Positions 42,584 to 50,960 of a stretch of 64,000 nucleotides of DNA are shown here, one piece after another. The DNA comes from Streptomyces sp. NRRL F-5122 (GTDB lineage: Bacteria > Actinomycetota > Actinomycetes > Streptomycetales > Streptomycetaceae): the NCBI RefSeq assembly GCF_001507435.1, contig NZ_LMWH01000243.1:1-64000 (forward strand), in the 5' to 3' direction. The notes beneath the pieces were generated by a model. That model was given only the letters and a program-made list of their open reading frames with translations, ran no database searches and had not been told where the DNA came from. The position numbers and the translations under genes were made by a program. Position 1 is the stretch's first letter; each line of letters opens with the position of its first letter.

Positions 42584-44533
42584 GTGGCCACAGCGGAGCC
42601 GAAGCACGCCGACGACGCGGATCCGGGTCGTCATGCGGGCGGGTCGTCGGGCCCGCGAATACCGCTGAGCGCGCCCACCGCCGACGGGACCCCGTCCCGG
42701 GCCGTCCCGGCGCCTCCGGACAGCCTCCGGCCCCCGGCCGCTGACTCGGCGCCCGAAGCCCCTGGCGGGGGCCCCGAGTCGGCGTCGGGCCTGCGCCCCC
42801 TGCTGACCCGGGTGAGGTCGTCGCGCGCGGCGGACCTGGCCCGCCGGCACACGGTCCTCACGATCACCGCTCTCGCGGGAGTGCTGCACCTCGTCTGGTT
42901 CTTCACGTTCGCGAACAGTGGCGGCGACCTCGCCGCGCAGGACGCCTGGGCGGAGTTCGTGGGCCGCCACCCCGACTCGGCGTACAACCTCGCCTGGTAC
43001 GGGGGTATGCACCCGGTGTCGTACAGCGTGGTGTCGCCGTATCTGATGTCGGTCCTCGGCGTGCGTACGACGATGATGGTCGCGGGGACGATCTCGGCGG
43101 GGCTGCTGACTCTGATCCTCATCCGCAGCCGTGCGGTCCGCGAGCCGTGGGGCCCGGCCCTGGCCGGGGTGTTCGCCCTGCTGTGCAACGCCATCTCGGG
43201 ACGGGTGACCTTCGGCCTGGGCACGATGTTCGCGCTGGGTGCCACGGCGTGCGTCTTCTGCTGGCCCCACCGCTGGCGTCACAAGCGCTGGGCGAAGGCG
43301 CTGTGCGCGGCGCCGCTGGCCGCGCTGGCCACCGCCTCCTCACCGGTGGCGGGCCTGTTCGTGGGTCTGGTGGCGGTGGCGCTGTTCCTGCAGAGACGCC
43401 GCCCGGGAGCATGGGCCCTGGGCCTGGCGCCGACCGTCGTGGTGGCCCTCTCCGCCTGGCTGTTCCCCTTCTCCGGCACGCAGCCGATGACGTGGGCCTC
43501 GGCGCTCCTGCCGTTCGTGTACGCCGTCCTGGTCGCCGTCCTGGTCCCGAGGGAGTGGCGGACGGTACGGATCACGGCGCCGGTGTACGCGCTGTCCGTG
43601 CTCCTCGTCTGGCTGATCAGCTCCCAGATCGGCTCGAACATCACCCGGCTGGCGATGCTGTTCGCGGGCGTGGCGCTGGTGGCGGCCCTGCCGTTCGCCG
43701 TGCCGCGCAGCCGGAAGTGGTATGCCCTGGTGATCGCGTCGGCCGGCTTCGTCGTCTGGATCGGGGCCAAGACGGTCGACGACATCGTCCACACGACCCC
43801 GGCGGCGTCCTGGGCGCGCGAGCTCGCGCCGCTGGTGAACCAGCTCCAGGTGGCGGGCGCCGAGCGGGGCCGGGTGGAGGTGGTCCCCGCGCGCTCGCAC
43901 CGCGAGGCGTCGGCGCTCGCCCCGTACGTGAACCTGGCGCGCGGCTGGAACCGGCAGGCCGACATGGAGCGCAACCCGCTCTTCTACGACGACACGCTCA
44001 ACTCCGCCAACTACCACGCGTGGCTCCAGCGCTGGGCGGTGCACTACGTCGTACTGCCGAAGGGGGAGCCCGACGGGGACGGCGGCGAACGCGAACGGGA
44101 GCTCGTCCAGCGAGGGATGCCGTATCTGAAACAGGTCTGGGGCGACGCCAACTGGCAGCTGTTCGCGGTGACCGACCCCACTCCGCTGGCGGACCCCCCG
44201 GCGGTCGTCGACCGCGCGGAGCAGGGTGAGCTGACGATCGAGGTGAAGAAGGCGGGCCGGGTGCTCATCCGCATCCCGTACTCGCCCTGGCTGGGCCTGG
44301 TCGACGCGGACGGCAAGAGCGTCAAGCCGCCGCAGGAGACGGAGGAGTCCAAGCACCGGGCCCCGGGCATGCCGAAGACGTACGACAACGTCCATGGCTG
44401 TCTGATGGAGACCGCCGAGGACGCGGCGGGCGACAAGTGGACGGAACTCGTCGCCCCCGGCTCCGGCGTCTACCGCTTGGCCGCGCCGTACCAGCTGCCG
44501 CGGGGCACCCCGTGTCCGGAGGAGCTGCGGTAG
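42584..44533 (+). CDS. Large polytopic membrane protein of unknown function
   Basis: This 649-residue protein has a disordered Pro/Ala-rich N-terminus (1-75), about 10-11 transmembrane segments (85-395, beginning HTVLTITALAGVLHLVWFF) and a 220-residue C-terminal soluble part with HYVVLPKGEPDGDGGERE and YDNVHGCLMETAEDAAGDKW. The layout of a short acidic loop (NSGGDLAAQDAW) after TM1 followed by many helices resembles GT-C glycosyltransferases or polysaccharide-assembly proteins, but no family was recognised. The GTG start has GGGGAG upstream. It follows the carboxypeptidase gene after 250 bp and may share a cell-wall role. Confidence 0.8.
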   Translation: MATAEPKHADDADPGRHAGGSSGPRIPLSAPTADGTPSRAVPAPPDSLRPPAADSAPEAPGGGPESASGLRPLLTRVRSSRAADLARRHTVLTITALAGVLHLVWFFTFANSGGDLAAQDAWAEFVGRHPDSAYNLAWYGGMHPVSYSVVSPYLMSVLGVRTTMMVAGTISAGLLTLILIRSRAVREPWGPALAGVFALLCNAISGRVTFGLGTMFALGATACVFCWPHRWRHKRWAKALCAAPLAALATASSPVAGLFVGLVAVALFLQRRRPGAWALGLAPTVVVALSAWLFPFSGTQPMTWASALLPFVYAVLVAVLVPREWRTVRITAPVYALSVLLVWLISSQIGSNITRLAMLFAGVALVAALPFAVPRSRKWYALVIASAGFVVWIGAKTVDDIVHTTPAASWARELAPLVNQLQVAGAERGRVEVVPARSHREASALAPYVNLARGWNRQADMERNPLFYDDTLNSANYHAWLQRWAVHYVVLPKGEPDGDGGERERELVQRGMPYLKQVWGDANWQLFAVTDPTPLADPPAVVDRAEQGELTIEVKKAGRVLIRIPYSPWLGLVDADGKSVKPPQETEESKHRAPGMPKTYDNVHGCLMETAEDAAGDKWTELVAPGSGVYRLAAPYQLPRGTPCPEELR

Positions 44534-44577
44534 CCGCCGTCCGTCGCGACCGCGGGCGGTCGTGCCACCGCGACGGC

Positions 44578-45450
44578 CTACCGCGCGGCGGTGCCCCTGA
44601 CCGGGAACGCCACGTCGCACACCGGGTCCTGCGGCCCCGCCGCGTCCCAGTCGGCGAAATACACCTCGCGGCAGGGCCCCGCGTACTCCAGTCCCTGCTC
44701 CGCGACCCAGGCCTCGACCGCCTCGAACGCCGCGAGGATCTGCGGGTGCGCGACCTGCGCCTTGGTGATGCGGGTGCATGCGAGCCGCTGGGCGGGCTCG
44801 ACCCGCACCTCGGTCTCCCATGTCCGGCCCCGCTGTTCGGCCCAGGCGCGTGCCGCCGCCTCGTCGGCCACCGGTACGCACGCCTCGGCGGGTCCGTCGC
44901 TCTCCTGGGAGACCTCGGCGTGGTAGACGACGAACGGTGCGCCGGCCACCCCGCCGCACGCCCGTGCCGCCTCCTCCAGCCGTCCCAACGAGGCGCCGAT
45001 CCAGGCCGGCAGCTCGTCCGCCAGCGTGTGCCGCTTCTCGGTGATCACCACCTGCGCCGGCACGTCCACCGTCTCGACCACGAACTTCCCGTACATCTCG
45101 GAGCTCCTCCCCGACAGCCGTCCACGGAGGAAGTCGGCGAGGGTGCGCTGTCCGGCGATCCGCTCCTCGACACCGGCCCAGTAGCCGGCGAGCAGCTCGG
45201 ACGCCCGGCCGCCGTCCGACTCGCGCGCCGCCACCACATCGGCGACCTGCGCGAGGGGCATGTCGAGCCGGCGCAGCAGCGCCACCGTCCGGGCGCGTTC
45301 CACCTGGTCGGCCCGGTAGTAGCGGTAGCCGCTGGCCTCGTCGACGTGCGCGGGCGTCAGCAGTCCCAGCCGGTCGTACAGCCGCAGCGCCTTCGCCGAC
45401 AGCCGTGACCGCGCGGCGAAGGCGCCGATCGTGAGCAGTTCTTCCTTCAC
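44578..45450 (-). CDS. MerR family regulator with effector-binding domain
   Basis: This 290-residue protein has a MerR winged helix (LLTIGAFAARSRLSAKALRLYDRLGLLTPA, with YRYYRADQVERARTVALLRRLDMPL) and a C-terminal GyrI-like/SOUL-type effector-binding domain (about 130-285, RLACTRITKAQVAHPQILAAFEAVEAWV). This BmrR-like arrangement senses small molecules. The GTG at 45450 follows GGAGGAT. The regulated gene is not obvious; the glutathione peroxidase gene lies next on the same strand. Confidence 0.9.
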   Translation of the reverse strand: MKEELLTIGAFAARSRLSAKALRLYDRLGLLTPAHVDEASGYRYYRADQVERARTVALLRRLDMPLAQVADVVAARESDGGRASELLAGYWAGVEERIAGQRTLADFLRGRLSGRSSEMYGKFVVETVDVPAQVVITEKRHTLADELPAWIGASLGRLEEAARACGGVAGAPFVVYHAEVSQESDGPAEACVPVADEAAARAWAEQRGRTWETEVRVEPAQRLACTRITKAQVAHPQILAAFEAVEAWVAEQGLEYAGPCREVYFADWDAAGPQDPVCDVAFPVRGTAAR

Positions 45451-45542
45451 CCTGTCATCCTCCGTCACCGGGCGCCTGCCGCCCGGTGACGAGGACGCTC
45501 CACCCTGCCCCTGGGGCAGGGTCAACCATGTGGAGAACGCGG

Positions 45543-46058
45543 TCAGACGATCGCCTTCTCCACCGCCGCCACGACCTCGGCGGACTCCGGTTCCGTCTTC
45601 GGCGCGAAGCGGGCCGCGATCCGGCCGTCCTTGCCGATCAGGAACTTCTCGAAGTTCCAGCGGATGTCGCCGGTGTGGCCCTCGGCGTCCGCGTGGCCGA
45701 CCAGACGCTCGTACAGCGCGTGCCGCCCGTCGCCGTTCACCTCGACCTTCTCGGTCATCGGGAAGGTCACGCCGTAGGTCGCCGAGCAGAACTCCGCGAT
45801 CTCCTCGGCGCTCCCGGGCTCCTGCCCGAGGAACTGGTTGCACGGCACCCCGAGCACGGTGAAGCCCATCGGCGCGAAGCGCTCCTGCAGCCGCTCCAGG
45901 CCCGCGTACTGCGGGGTCAGCCCGCACTTGGAGGCCACGTTCACCACGAGGACGGCCTTGCCCGCGTACTGGGAGAGGTTCGCGGAACCGCCCTGGAGGG
46001 CGTCGATCTCGACGTCGAGGACGGAGCCGCCGGAACCGCTGGTGTTGTCTGTAGTCAT
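45543..46058 (-). CDS. Glutathione peroxidase family protein (Cys type)
   Basis: This 171-residue thioredoxin-fold peroxidase has VASKCGLTPQYAGL with the peroxidatic Cys, PCNQFLGQEPG (Gln of the triad) and IRWNFEKFL (Trp). As actinomycetes lack glutathione, it most likely uses thioredoxin to reduce hydroperoxides in the cytoplasm. It sits between an ArsR-type and a MerR-type regulator gene. Confidence 0.94.
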   Translation of the reverse strand: MTTDNTSGSGGSVLDVEIDALQGGSANLSQYAGKAVLVVNVASKCGLTPQYAGLERLQERFAPMGFTVLGVPCNQFLGQEPGSAEEIAEFCSATYGVTFPMTEKVEVNGDGRHALYERLVGHADAEGHTGDIRWNFEKFLIGKDGRIAARFAPKTEPESAEVVAAVEKAIV

Positions 46059-46093
46059 GACGCGGATGCTAACTCCGCATCATGACGAGGCCG

Positions 46094-47059
46094 TCAGTCC
46101 CGCTGTGCTGTGACGAGCACCTCACCCGCGGCCGTACGGGAGTAGAGCACCGACCGGCCGGTCCGTCGCCGATCCACCAGACGGGCGTCGAGCAGCACCT
46201 TGAGGTGGCGCCCGACCGTGCCGAGCCCCTGTCCGGTCACGGCGACCAGCTGGCTGGTGCTCATCGGCGAGTCGAGCAGGACGAGGACCCCGGCCCTGGC
46301 CGGTCCGAGCAGGGTGCCGAGGCTCTCCGGCACCTCCGTACGCGGTCCCTGCGCCAGCACGCCCGCACACGGGTAGACGACGGCGTACCGGTCGGTCTCC
46401 TCCCAGGACACCCAGCCGGTCTGCGGGGTGACGGGCACGAAGAGCAGCTCGGCGCCGGAGATCTCGCGCGGCGGGTACTCGTGCAGATTGACCTGGAGCC
46501 GGTTCCCGCCGAGCCAGCGTGTCCGCCCGGGCCGCAGGGTGTCCACCGCGGCCGCCCAGCCGCCCCGGCCGAACTGCGCGGTGCGGGCGACCACGTCGGC
46601 CTCCAGGATGCGGCGCCGCCGGTCCCAGTAGGGGCGTACGGTCCGCGTCCACACATAGGTCAGGAGTTCGGCGGCGCGTTCCGGCAGGTCGTCGCGGTCC
46701 AGGCGGGCGGGGAGCGGGCCGCGCAGGGAGACCGTGAGATGAGCGCGGGCCACGGCGGGGGACGCCGTGCGCACCCGGGCGACGCCCTCCTCGAAGCTCT
46801 CCTGCTCCCTCGGGGTGGGGGTGAGGAAGTCCGCGATCCACTCCCGGCCCAGGCCGCTGCGCACAAGCAGCGCCGTGACCGGGTCGTCGGCCAGCAGCCG
46901 CCGGTAGGCGGGCAGATGGGTGTCCAGCCAGGCTCTCTCGCCGGGGTGGGAAGCCGCGCCCGCGTGCAGCAGCTTCAGGCTCGCGAAGGTCTCGGCGAGC
47001 GGCGACACCATGAACCGGCTGCCGGCGAGGGTGTCGGCGTTGAGGTACCAGAGACTCAT
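46094..47059 (-). CDS. ArsR-type winged-helix regulator with long N-terminal domain
   Basis: This 321-residue protein has a C-terminal ArsR-like winged helix (about 250-321, GVLVLLDSPMSTSQLVAVTGQGLGTVGRHLKVLLDARLV, YSRTAAGEVLV). An N-terminal 230-residue domain of the type found in Streptomyces DUF5937-like regulators precedes it (LWYLNADTLAGSRFMVSPLAET). It is divergent from an MFS transporter; a 24-bp perfect palindrome (47078-47101) lies 19 bp before its start, the expected site for self-control and transporter control. Confidence 0.88.
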   Translation of the reverse strand: MSLWYLNADTLAGSRFMVSPLAETFASLKLLHAGAASHPGERAWLDTHLPAYRRLLADDPVTALLVRSGLGREWIADFLTPTPREQESFEEGVARVRTASPAVARAHLTVSLRGPLPARLDRDDLPERAAELLTYVWTRTVRPYWDRRRRILEADVVARTAQFGRGGWAAAVDTLRPGRTRWLGGNRLQVNLHEYPPREISGAELLFVPVTPQTGWVSWEETDRYAVVYPCAGVLAQGPRTEVPESLGTLLGPARAGVLVLLDSPMSTSQLVAVTGQGLGTVGRHLKVLLDARLVDRRRTGRSVLYSRTAAGEVLVTAQRD

Positions 47060-47077
47060 GGGGCCCGCGCCCTCCCG

Positions 47078-47101
47078 ATGTTTCGCGTGTACGCGAAACA
47101 T
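47078..47101. promoter_or_regulatory. 24-bp palindromic operator between ArsR-type and MFS genes
   Basis: The arms ATGTTTCGCGT and ACGCGAAACAT around a GT centre form an exact inverted repeat in the 78-bp divergent region. Confidence 0.85.
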
Positions 47102-47137
47102 TAACGACCGTGCACGGGCGCCGCCCAGACTCCGCGC

Positions 47138-48340
47138 ATGCGCAGCTACTCCGACCTCTTCCGCACCCGGGAGTTCACCCCGTTCTTCCTGTCCACCTCC
47201 CTCCTGACGGCCGCCTCGACCGTCGGCGGTCTGGCCCTCGGCACCCTGGTGTACCGCGCCACCGCCTCGCCCCTGCTGTCGGCCGTGAGTATGTTCGGCC
47301 CGCAGCTGGCGCAGGTCCTGGGCGCGACGACCCTGCTGTCGGCGGCGGACCGGCTGCCCCCGCGGGCCACCCTGGCCGGCATCGCGTGCGTGTTCGCGGT
47401 GGGTACGGCGGCGATGGCGGCGCCCGGCCTGCCCGTCGGCTGGGTGTTCGCGCTGGTCCTGCTTCTCGGTCTGGTCCAGTCGCTCGGCGGCGGGGTCCGC
47501 TGGGGGCTGCTGAACGAGATCCTGTCCAAGGACGGCTATCTGCTGGGCCGTTCACTCTTCAACATGATGAGCGGGCTCATGCAGATCGCCGGATATGCGA
47601 CCGGCGGTGTTCTGGTGGCGGTCCTGTCCCCGCGCACGACCCTGCTGACCGCGGCGGCCCTGTACCTGGCGGCGGCCGTGGGAATCCGTCTGGGCCTGAG
47701 CCGCCGCGCCGCGCGGACCGGCGGTCGTCCCTCGGTCGCCCAGACCTGGCGCACCAACGCGCTGCTGTGGTCGTCGCCGCCGCGCCGGAGGATCTATCTG
47801 CTGCTGTGGATCCCCAACGGCCTGATCGTCGGCTGCGAGTCGCTGTACGTCGCCTACGCACCCGAGCGCGCCGGGGTGCTGTTCGCGTGCGCGGCGTTCG
47901 GGATGTTCGTGGGGGACGTGACCATGGGCCGTCTCGTGCCGCCCGCCGTGCGGCGCCGCCTCGGCGTTCCGTTGCTGCTGCTTCTGGCGACGCCCTATCT
48001 GCTGTTTGTGCTCCGTCCCGCGCTGCCGGTCGCGGCGGTCTGTGTGACGGTGGCCTCGGCCGGCTTCGGCGCGAGCCTCGTTCAGCAGGAACGGCTGATG
48101 GAGCTGACGCCGGACGCACTCGCCGGGCACGCCCTCGGTCTGCACTCGGCGGGCATGCTCACGATGCAGGGCGTCAGCGCGGCGCTGGCCGGAGCGGTGG
48201 CCCAACTCGGTTCGCCGGGCTCCGCGATGACCGTGATGGCGGTGGCGTCGGTCATGGTGACGCTGGCGGTCGGGGCCCGGCGCCGGCAGCCGCGCGACGG
48301 CCTTCTCGTGCCCGCCGCGGGTGCGAAGAGCGGGGAGTGA
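47138..48340 (+). CDS. MFS transporter
   Basis: This 400-residue major-facilitator protein has about 12 transmembrane helices: RTREFTPFFLSTSLLTAASTVG at TM1, LALGTLVYRATASPLLSAVSMFGPQL, and a central loop (RRAARTGGRPSVAQTWRTN) between the halves. It is divergent from the ArsR-type regulator, with the palindromic operator between them, so it is probably an inducible drug or metabolite efflux pump. Substrate unknown. Confidence 0.9.
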   Translation: MRSYSDLFRTREFTPFFLSTSLLTAASTVGGLALGTLVYRATASPLLSAVSMFGPQLAQVLGATTLLSAADRLPPRATLAGIACVFAVGTAAMAAPGLPVGWVFALVLLLGLVQSLGGGVRWGLLNEILSKDGYLLGRSLFNMMSGLMQIAGYATGGVLVAVLSPRTTLLTAAALYLAAAVGIRLGLSRRAARTGGRPSVAQTWRTNALLWSSPPRRRIYLLLWIPNGLIVGCESLYVAYAPERAGVLFACAAFGMFVGDVTMGRLVPPAVRRRLGVPLLLLLATPYLLFVLRPALPVAAVCVTVASAGFGASLVQQERLMELTPDALAGHALGLHSAGMLTMQGVSAALAGAVAQLGSPGSAMTVMAVASVMVTLAVGARRRQPRDGLLVPAAGAKSGE

Positions 48341-48386
48341 GACCGCACTTCGGGATGCGGGGGGCCGTCGCGTCCACCGGCGAGGG

Positions 48387-48423
48387 GGCCCGGTCCCGGA
48401 CCACGAAGGTCCGGGACGGGGCC
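48387..48423. terminator. Bidirectional hairpin between MFS and slipin genes
   Basis: A 16-bp stem with one mismatch (48387-48402 with 48408-48423) and an ACGAA loop between convergent genes. Confidence 0.85.
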
Positions 48424-48433
48424 GTCCGCGTTG

Positions 48434-49336
48434 TCACGCCTCGTTGCCGGGCGCCTCGTTCGCGGGCGACGGGAAGACCGCGGTCGACAGCCGCGGGTCC
48501 GCGGGCGGCTGCACCTGCGGGGCCTGCGGGGCCTTGACGGCGTCCGCCCGGGGCCCCGGCGCCTCCTCGGACCCGAACTTGCGCGCCGCCCGGTCGAAGT
48601 ACCGCAGCAGCTCGACCGGGAAGGGCATCACCAGCGTCGAGTTCTTCTCCGCGGCGACCTCCACGACCGTCTGCAGGAGCCGGAGCTGCATGGCCTCCGG
48701 GGTGTCCGACATGATGCGCGAGGCGTTGGCCAGCTGCTGCGCCGCCTGGAACTCGCCGTCGGCGGTGATGACCCGGGCCCGCCGCTCGCGCTCGGCCTCG
48801 GCCTGCCGCGACATGGAGCGCTTCAAGGACTCCGGCAGCTGGACGTCCTTGATCTCGACGCGGTCGATGTGGATGCCCCACCCCGCGGCCGGGCTGTCGA
48901 TCATCAGAGCGAGGCCTTCGTGCAGCCGCTCACGGTCGGACAGCAGATCGTCGAGGTCGCTCTTGCCGATGATGGACCGGAGCGAGGACTGGGCGACCTG
49001 CCCGACCGCGAAGACGTAGTCCTGGACCTCGATGGCGGCCTTCACGGGATCGATCACCCGGAAGTAGACGACCGCGTCGACCTTGACCGAGACGTTGTCC
49101 TTGGTGATTCCCTCCTGAGTGGGTACCGGCATGGTCACCACCTGCACGTTCACTTTCCGCATCCGGTCGGCGAACGGGATCAGGAACGTGATGCCCGGCT
49201 GCCTGTGGTGCGACTGTGCCTTCCCCCAGCGGAACACGACCCCGCGCTCGACCTGGTTGACCACCCGCATTCCGCTGCGCAGCACGAGCAGAACCAGCAC
49301 GACCACCAGGACGACCGCCACGACGGTGCCTTCCAT
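48434..49336 (-). CDS. Slipin/stomatin (SPFH domain) membrane protein
   Basis: This 300-residue protein has one N-terminal membrane segment (VVAVVLVVVLVLLVLRSG), an SPFH/band-7 domain (about 30-200: VVNQVERGVVFRWGKAQ, DNVSVKVDAVVYFRVIDPVKAA, AQSSLRSIIGKSDLDDLLSDR), then a coiled-coil QAEAERERRARVITADGEFQAA and a Pro-rich tail. Slipins scaffold membrane microdomains. There is no adjacent NfeD gene, which often accompanies such proteins. Confidence 0.93.
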   Translation of the reverse strand: MEGTVVAVVLVVVLVLLVLRSGMRVVNQVERGVVFRWGKAQSHHRQPGITFLIPFADRMRKVNVQVVTMPVPTQEGITKDNVSVKVDAVVYFRVIDPVKAAIEVQDYVFAVGQVAQSSLRSIIGKSDLDDLLSDRERLHEGLALMIDSPAAGWGIHIDRVEIKDVQLPESLKRSMSRQAEAERERRARVITADGEFQAAQQLANASRIMSDTPEAMQLRLLQTVVEVAAEKNSTLVMPFPVELLRYFDRAARKFGSEEAPGPRADAVKAPQAPQVQPPADPRLSTAVFPSPANEAPGNEA

Positions 49337-49802
49337 GGCACTTCACTTCCCTTACAGGGTTTCGAAGAGTGACACCCAGATGGACACCGCGGACCGGAGT
49401 GCCGGATGCGGGCGAAGCGTCAGGAGTTCGTCAAGAAACGGGAACCGGCCCCCATCCACCTGGAAGGCTGCACCGCCCGGGAGCACAGCTCCTCGATCCA
49501 CGCGGTAGCCTCTGCGTCGGCCTCCGGCGGCACCGGGCGCCCGTCCCACGGCACGGTGGACTCCCCGCAACGGGACCGCGGTGGTGGCGGCGCCGAAGTC
49601 CCGTGCCTCGCACGGCTGTTCACGGAGCGAGCGCCGGGCGAGTGCCTCCGAGTCGCACATGCCGCCGACCGACCTGTCGACTCCCCCGAATGTCGACGAG
49701 TCGGCCGGCCGCAACCAGACGATCGCAGCGGAGGGTTGGTCGATCAAGGCCGAAGTAGTACACAATCCATGAGCCGGGCTCATCGATGCGAGGAGCAAGG
49801 CA
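49337..49802. other. 466-bp gap between slipin and LysR genes
   Basis: No gene is supported with confidence. A minus-strand stretch around 49420-49560 (PWDGRPVPPEADAEATAWIE and following) looks protein-like but lacks a recognisable start, SD or family, and could be a remnant. The slipin promoter must lie near 49340-49400 and the LysR promoter near the palindrome at 49769. Confidence 0.45.
49769..49783. promoter_or_regulatory. T-N11-A palindrome upstream of LysR gene
   Basis: ATGAGCCGGGCTCAT is an exact inverted repeat containing T-N11-A, the LysR-box pattern, 20 bp before the LysR start; probably autoregulatory. Confidence 0.55.
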
Positions 49803-50720
49803 GTGGATCTGACGGAGATCGAGACCTTCCTGGTACTGGCGCAGGAGCTGCACTTCGGCCGCACGGCGGAACGCATGGGACTGTCCCAGTCCCGCGTCAG
49901 CCAGCTGATCCGGTCCCTGGAACGGCACATCGGCGCACCGCTGTTCACCCGCACCAGCCGCCGGGTCGAGCTGACCCCGTTGGGCGAGCACACCCGGCGG
50001 ACGCTCGGCGCGGCGTACACCGGCCTCCGCAGGAGCTACGACGAGGCCTGCGCCATCGCGCAGGGCATGGTCGGGACCCTGCGGGTGGGCTTCCTCGGCT
50101 GCCTCAACGGGCCGCCCCTGACGGACATGGTCGTCGTCTTCGGCCGCCGCCACCCGGCCTGTGACGTCGTGGTGACCGAGGTGGCCTGGCGCGACCCCTA
50201 CTCGCCGCTGCGCAGTGGCGAGGTCGACGTACTGCTGACGCTGCTGCCGATAGACGAGCCCGACCTCCAGGTGGGGCCCGTCCTGGTGTCCCACGGGCGC
50301 GTGCTGGCCGTCGGCCTGGACCATCCGCTGGGGGAGCGGGAGTCGGTCGACATCGAGGACCTGGCGGGCTGGGTCCTGCTCGACGGTCCCGCCGAACTGC
50401 CGGAGGCCCTGCGGCACGGCTTCTGCCCGCCGTTCACCCCGACCGGCAGGCCCCTGCGCCGCGGGAGGGGCGGGAGCACCTACCAGGAGGCGCTGCACAA
50501 CGTCGCCACCGGCGAGACGGTGTGGACGACCCATGAGGGACTGTTCCGCGCATACCGGCATCCCGGCGTCGTACACCGCCCGCTCAGTGGTCTGCCCCGG
50601 GCCAACGGCGCCCTCGTCTGGCGCGCGGACACCGAGAACGCGAAGGTCCGCGCGTTCACGTCGCTGGCCGCCCAGATGGTCTGCGACCGGGTGCCCTCCC
50701 CGGCGCGGCGGCCGGCATGA
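49803..50720 (+). CDS. LysR family transcriptional regulator
   Basis: This 305-residue protein has the LysR winged helix (residues 1-60, LTEIETFLVLAQELHFGRTAERMGLSQSRVSQLIR split over helices 1-3) and a periplasmic-binding-like effector domain (90-300, GTLRVGFLGCLNGPPL). The GTG start has GGAG-like bases upstream and a LysR-box palindrome just before. It is followed on the same strand by the persulfide dioxygenase/rhodanese fusion, a possible target, though LysR targets are more often divergent. Confidence 0.93.
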   Translation: MDLTEIETFLVLAQELHFGRTAERMGLSQSRVSQLIRSLERHIGAPLFTRTSRRVELTPLGEHTRRTLGAAYTGLRRSYDEACAIAQGMVGTLRVGFLGCLNGPPLTDMVVVFGRRHPACDVVVTEVAWRDPYSPLRSGEVDVLLTLLPIDEPDLQVGPVLVSHGRVLAVGLDHPLGERESVDIEDLAGWVLLDGPAELPEALRHGFCPPFTPTGRPLRRGRGGSTYQEALHNVATGETVWTTHEGLFRAYRHPGVVHRPLSGLPRANGALVWRADTENAKVRAFTSLAAQMVCDRVPSPARRPA

Positions 50721-50960
50721 CACTGCGGGTGCCCGGGGCCACGAGGGCGCATGCCCCACCCCGGTCCGGTGCGGCCGTTGCGATCAGGGGCCTCGTGGGT
50801 TTGACGGCGCCGAAGGGATGGGGTGTGGTGGAGGTATCCCGTCCGAGGGACGTGCCGTCCGGAGCCGTCGTCGACGGCTCACGTCCACGGCACTGCGCCC
50901 GGCGTTCGCGGCGTGGGGCGACCTGGTCGCACGCACCGGTCCGCGGACGGCACGCCACAG

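Noticed and set aside
49420..49623. A 67-codon minus-strand frame (WDGRPVPPEADAEATAW region)
   Set aside because: Protein-like composition but no SD, family or conserved start; reported only as part of the intergenic description.
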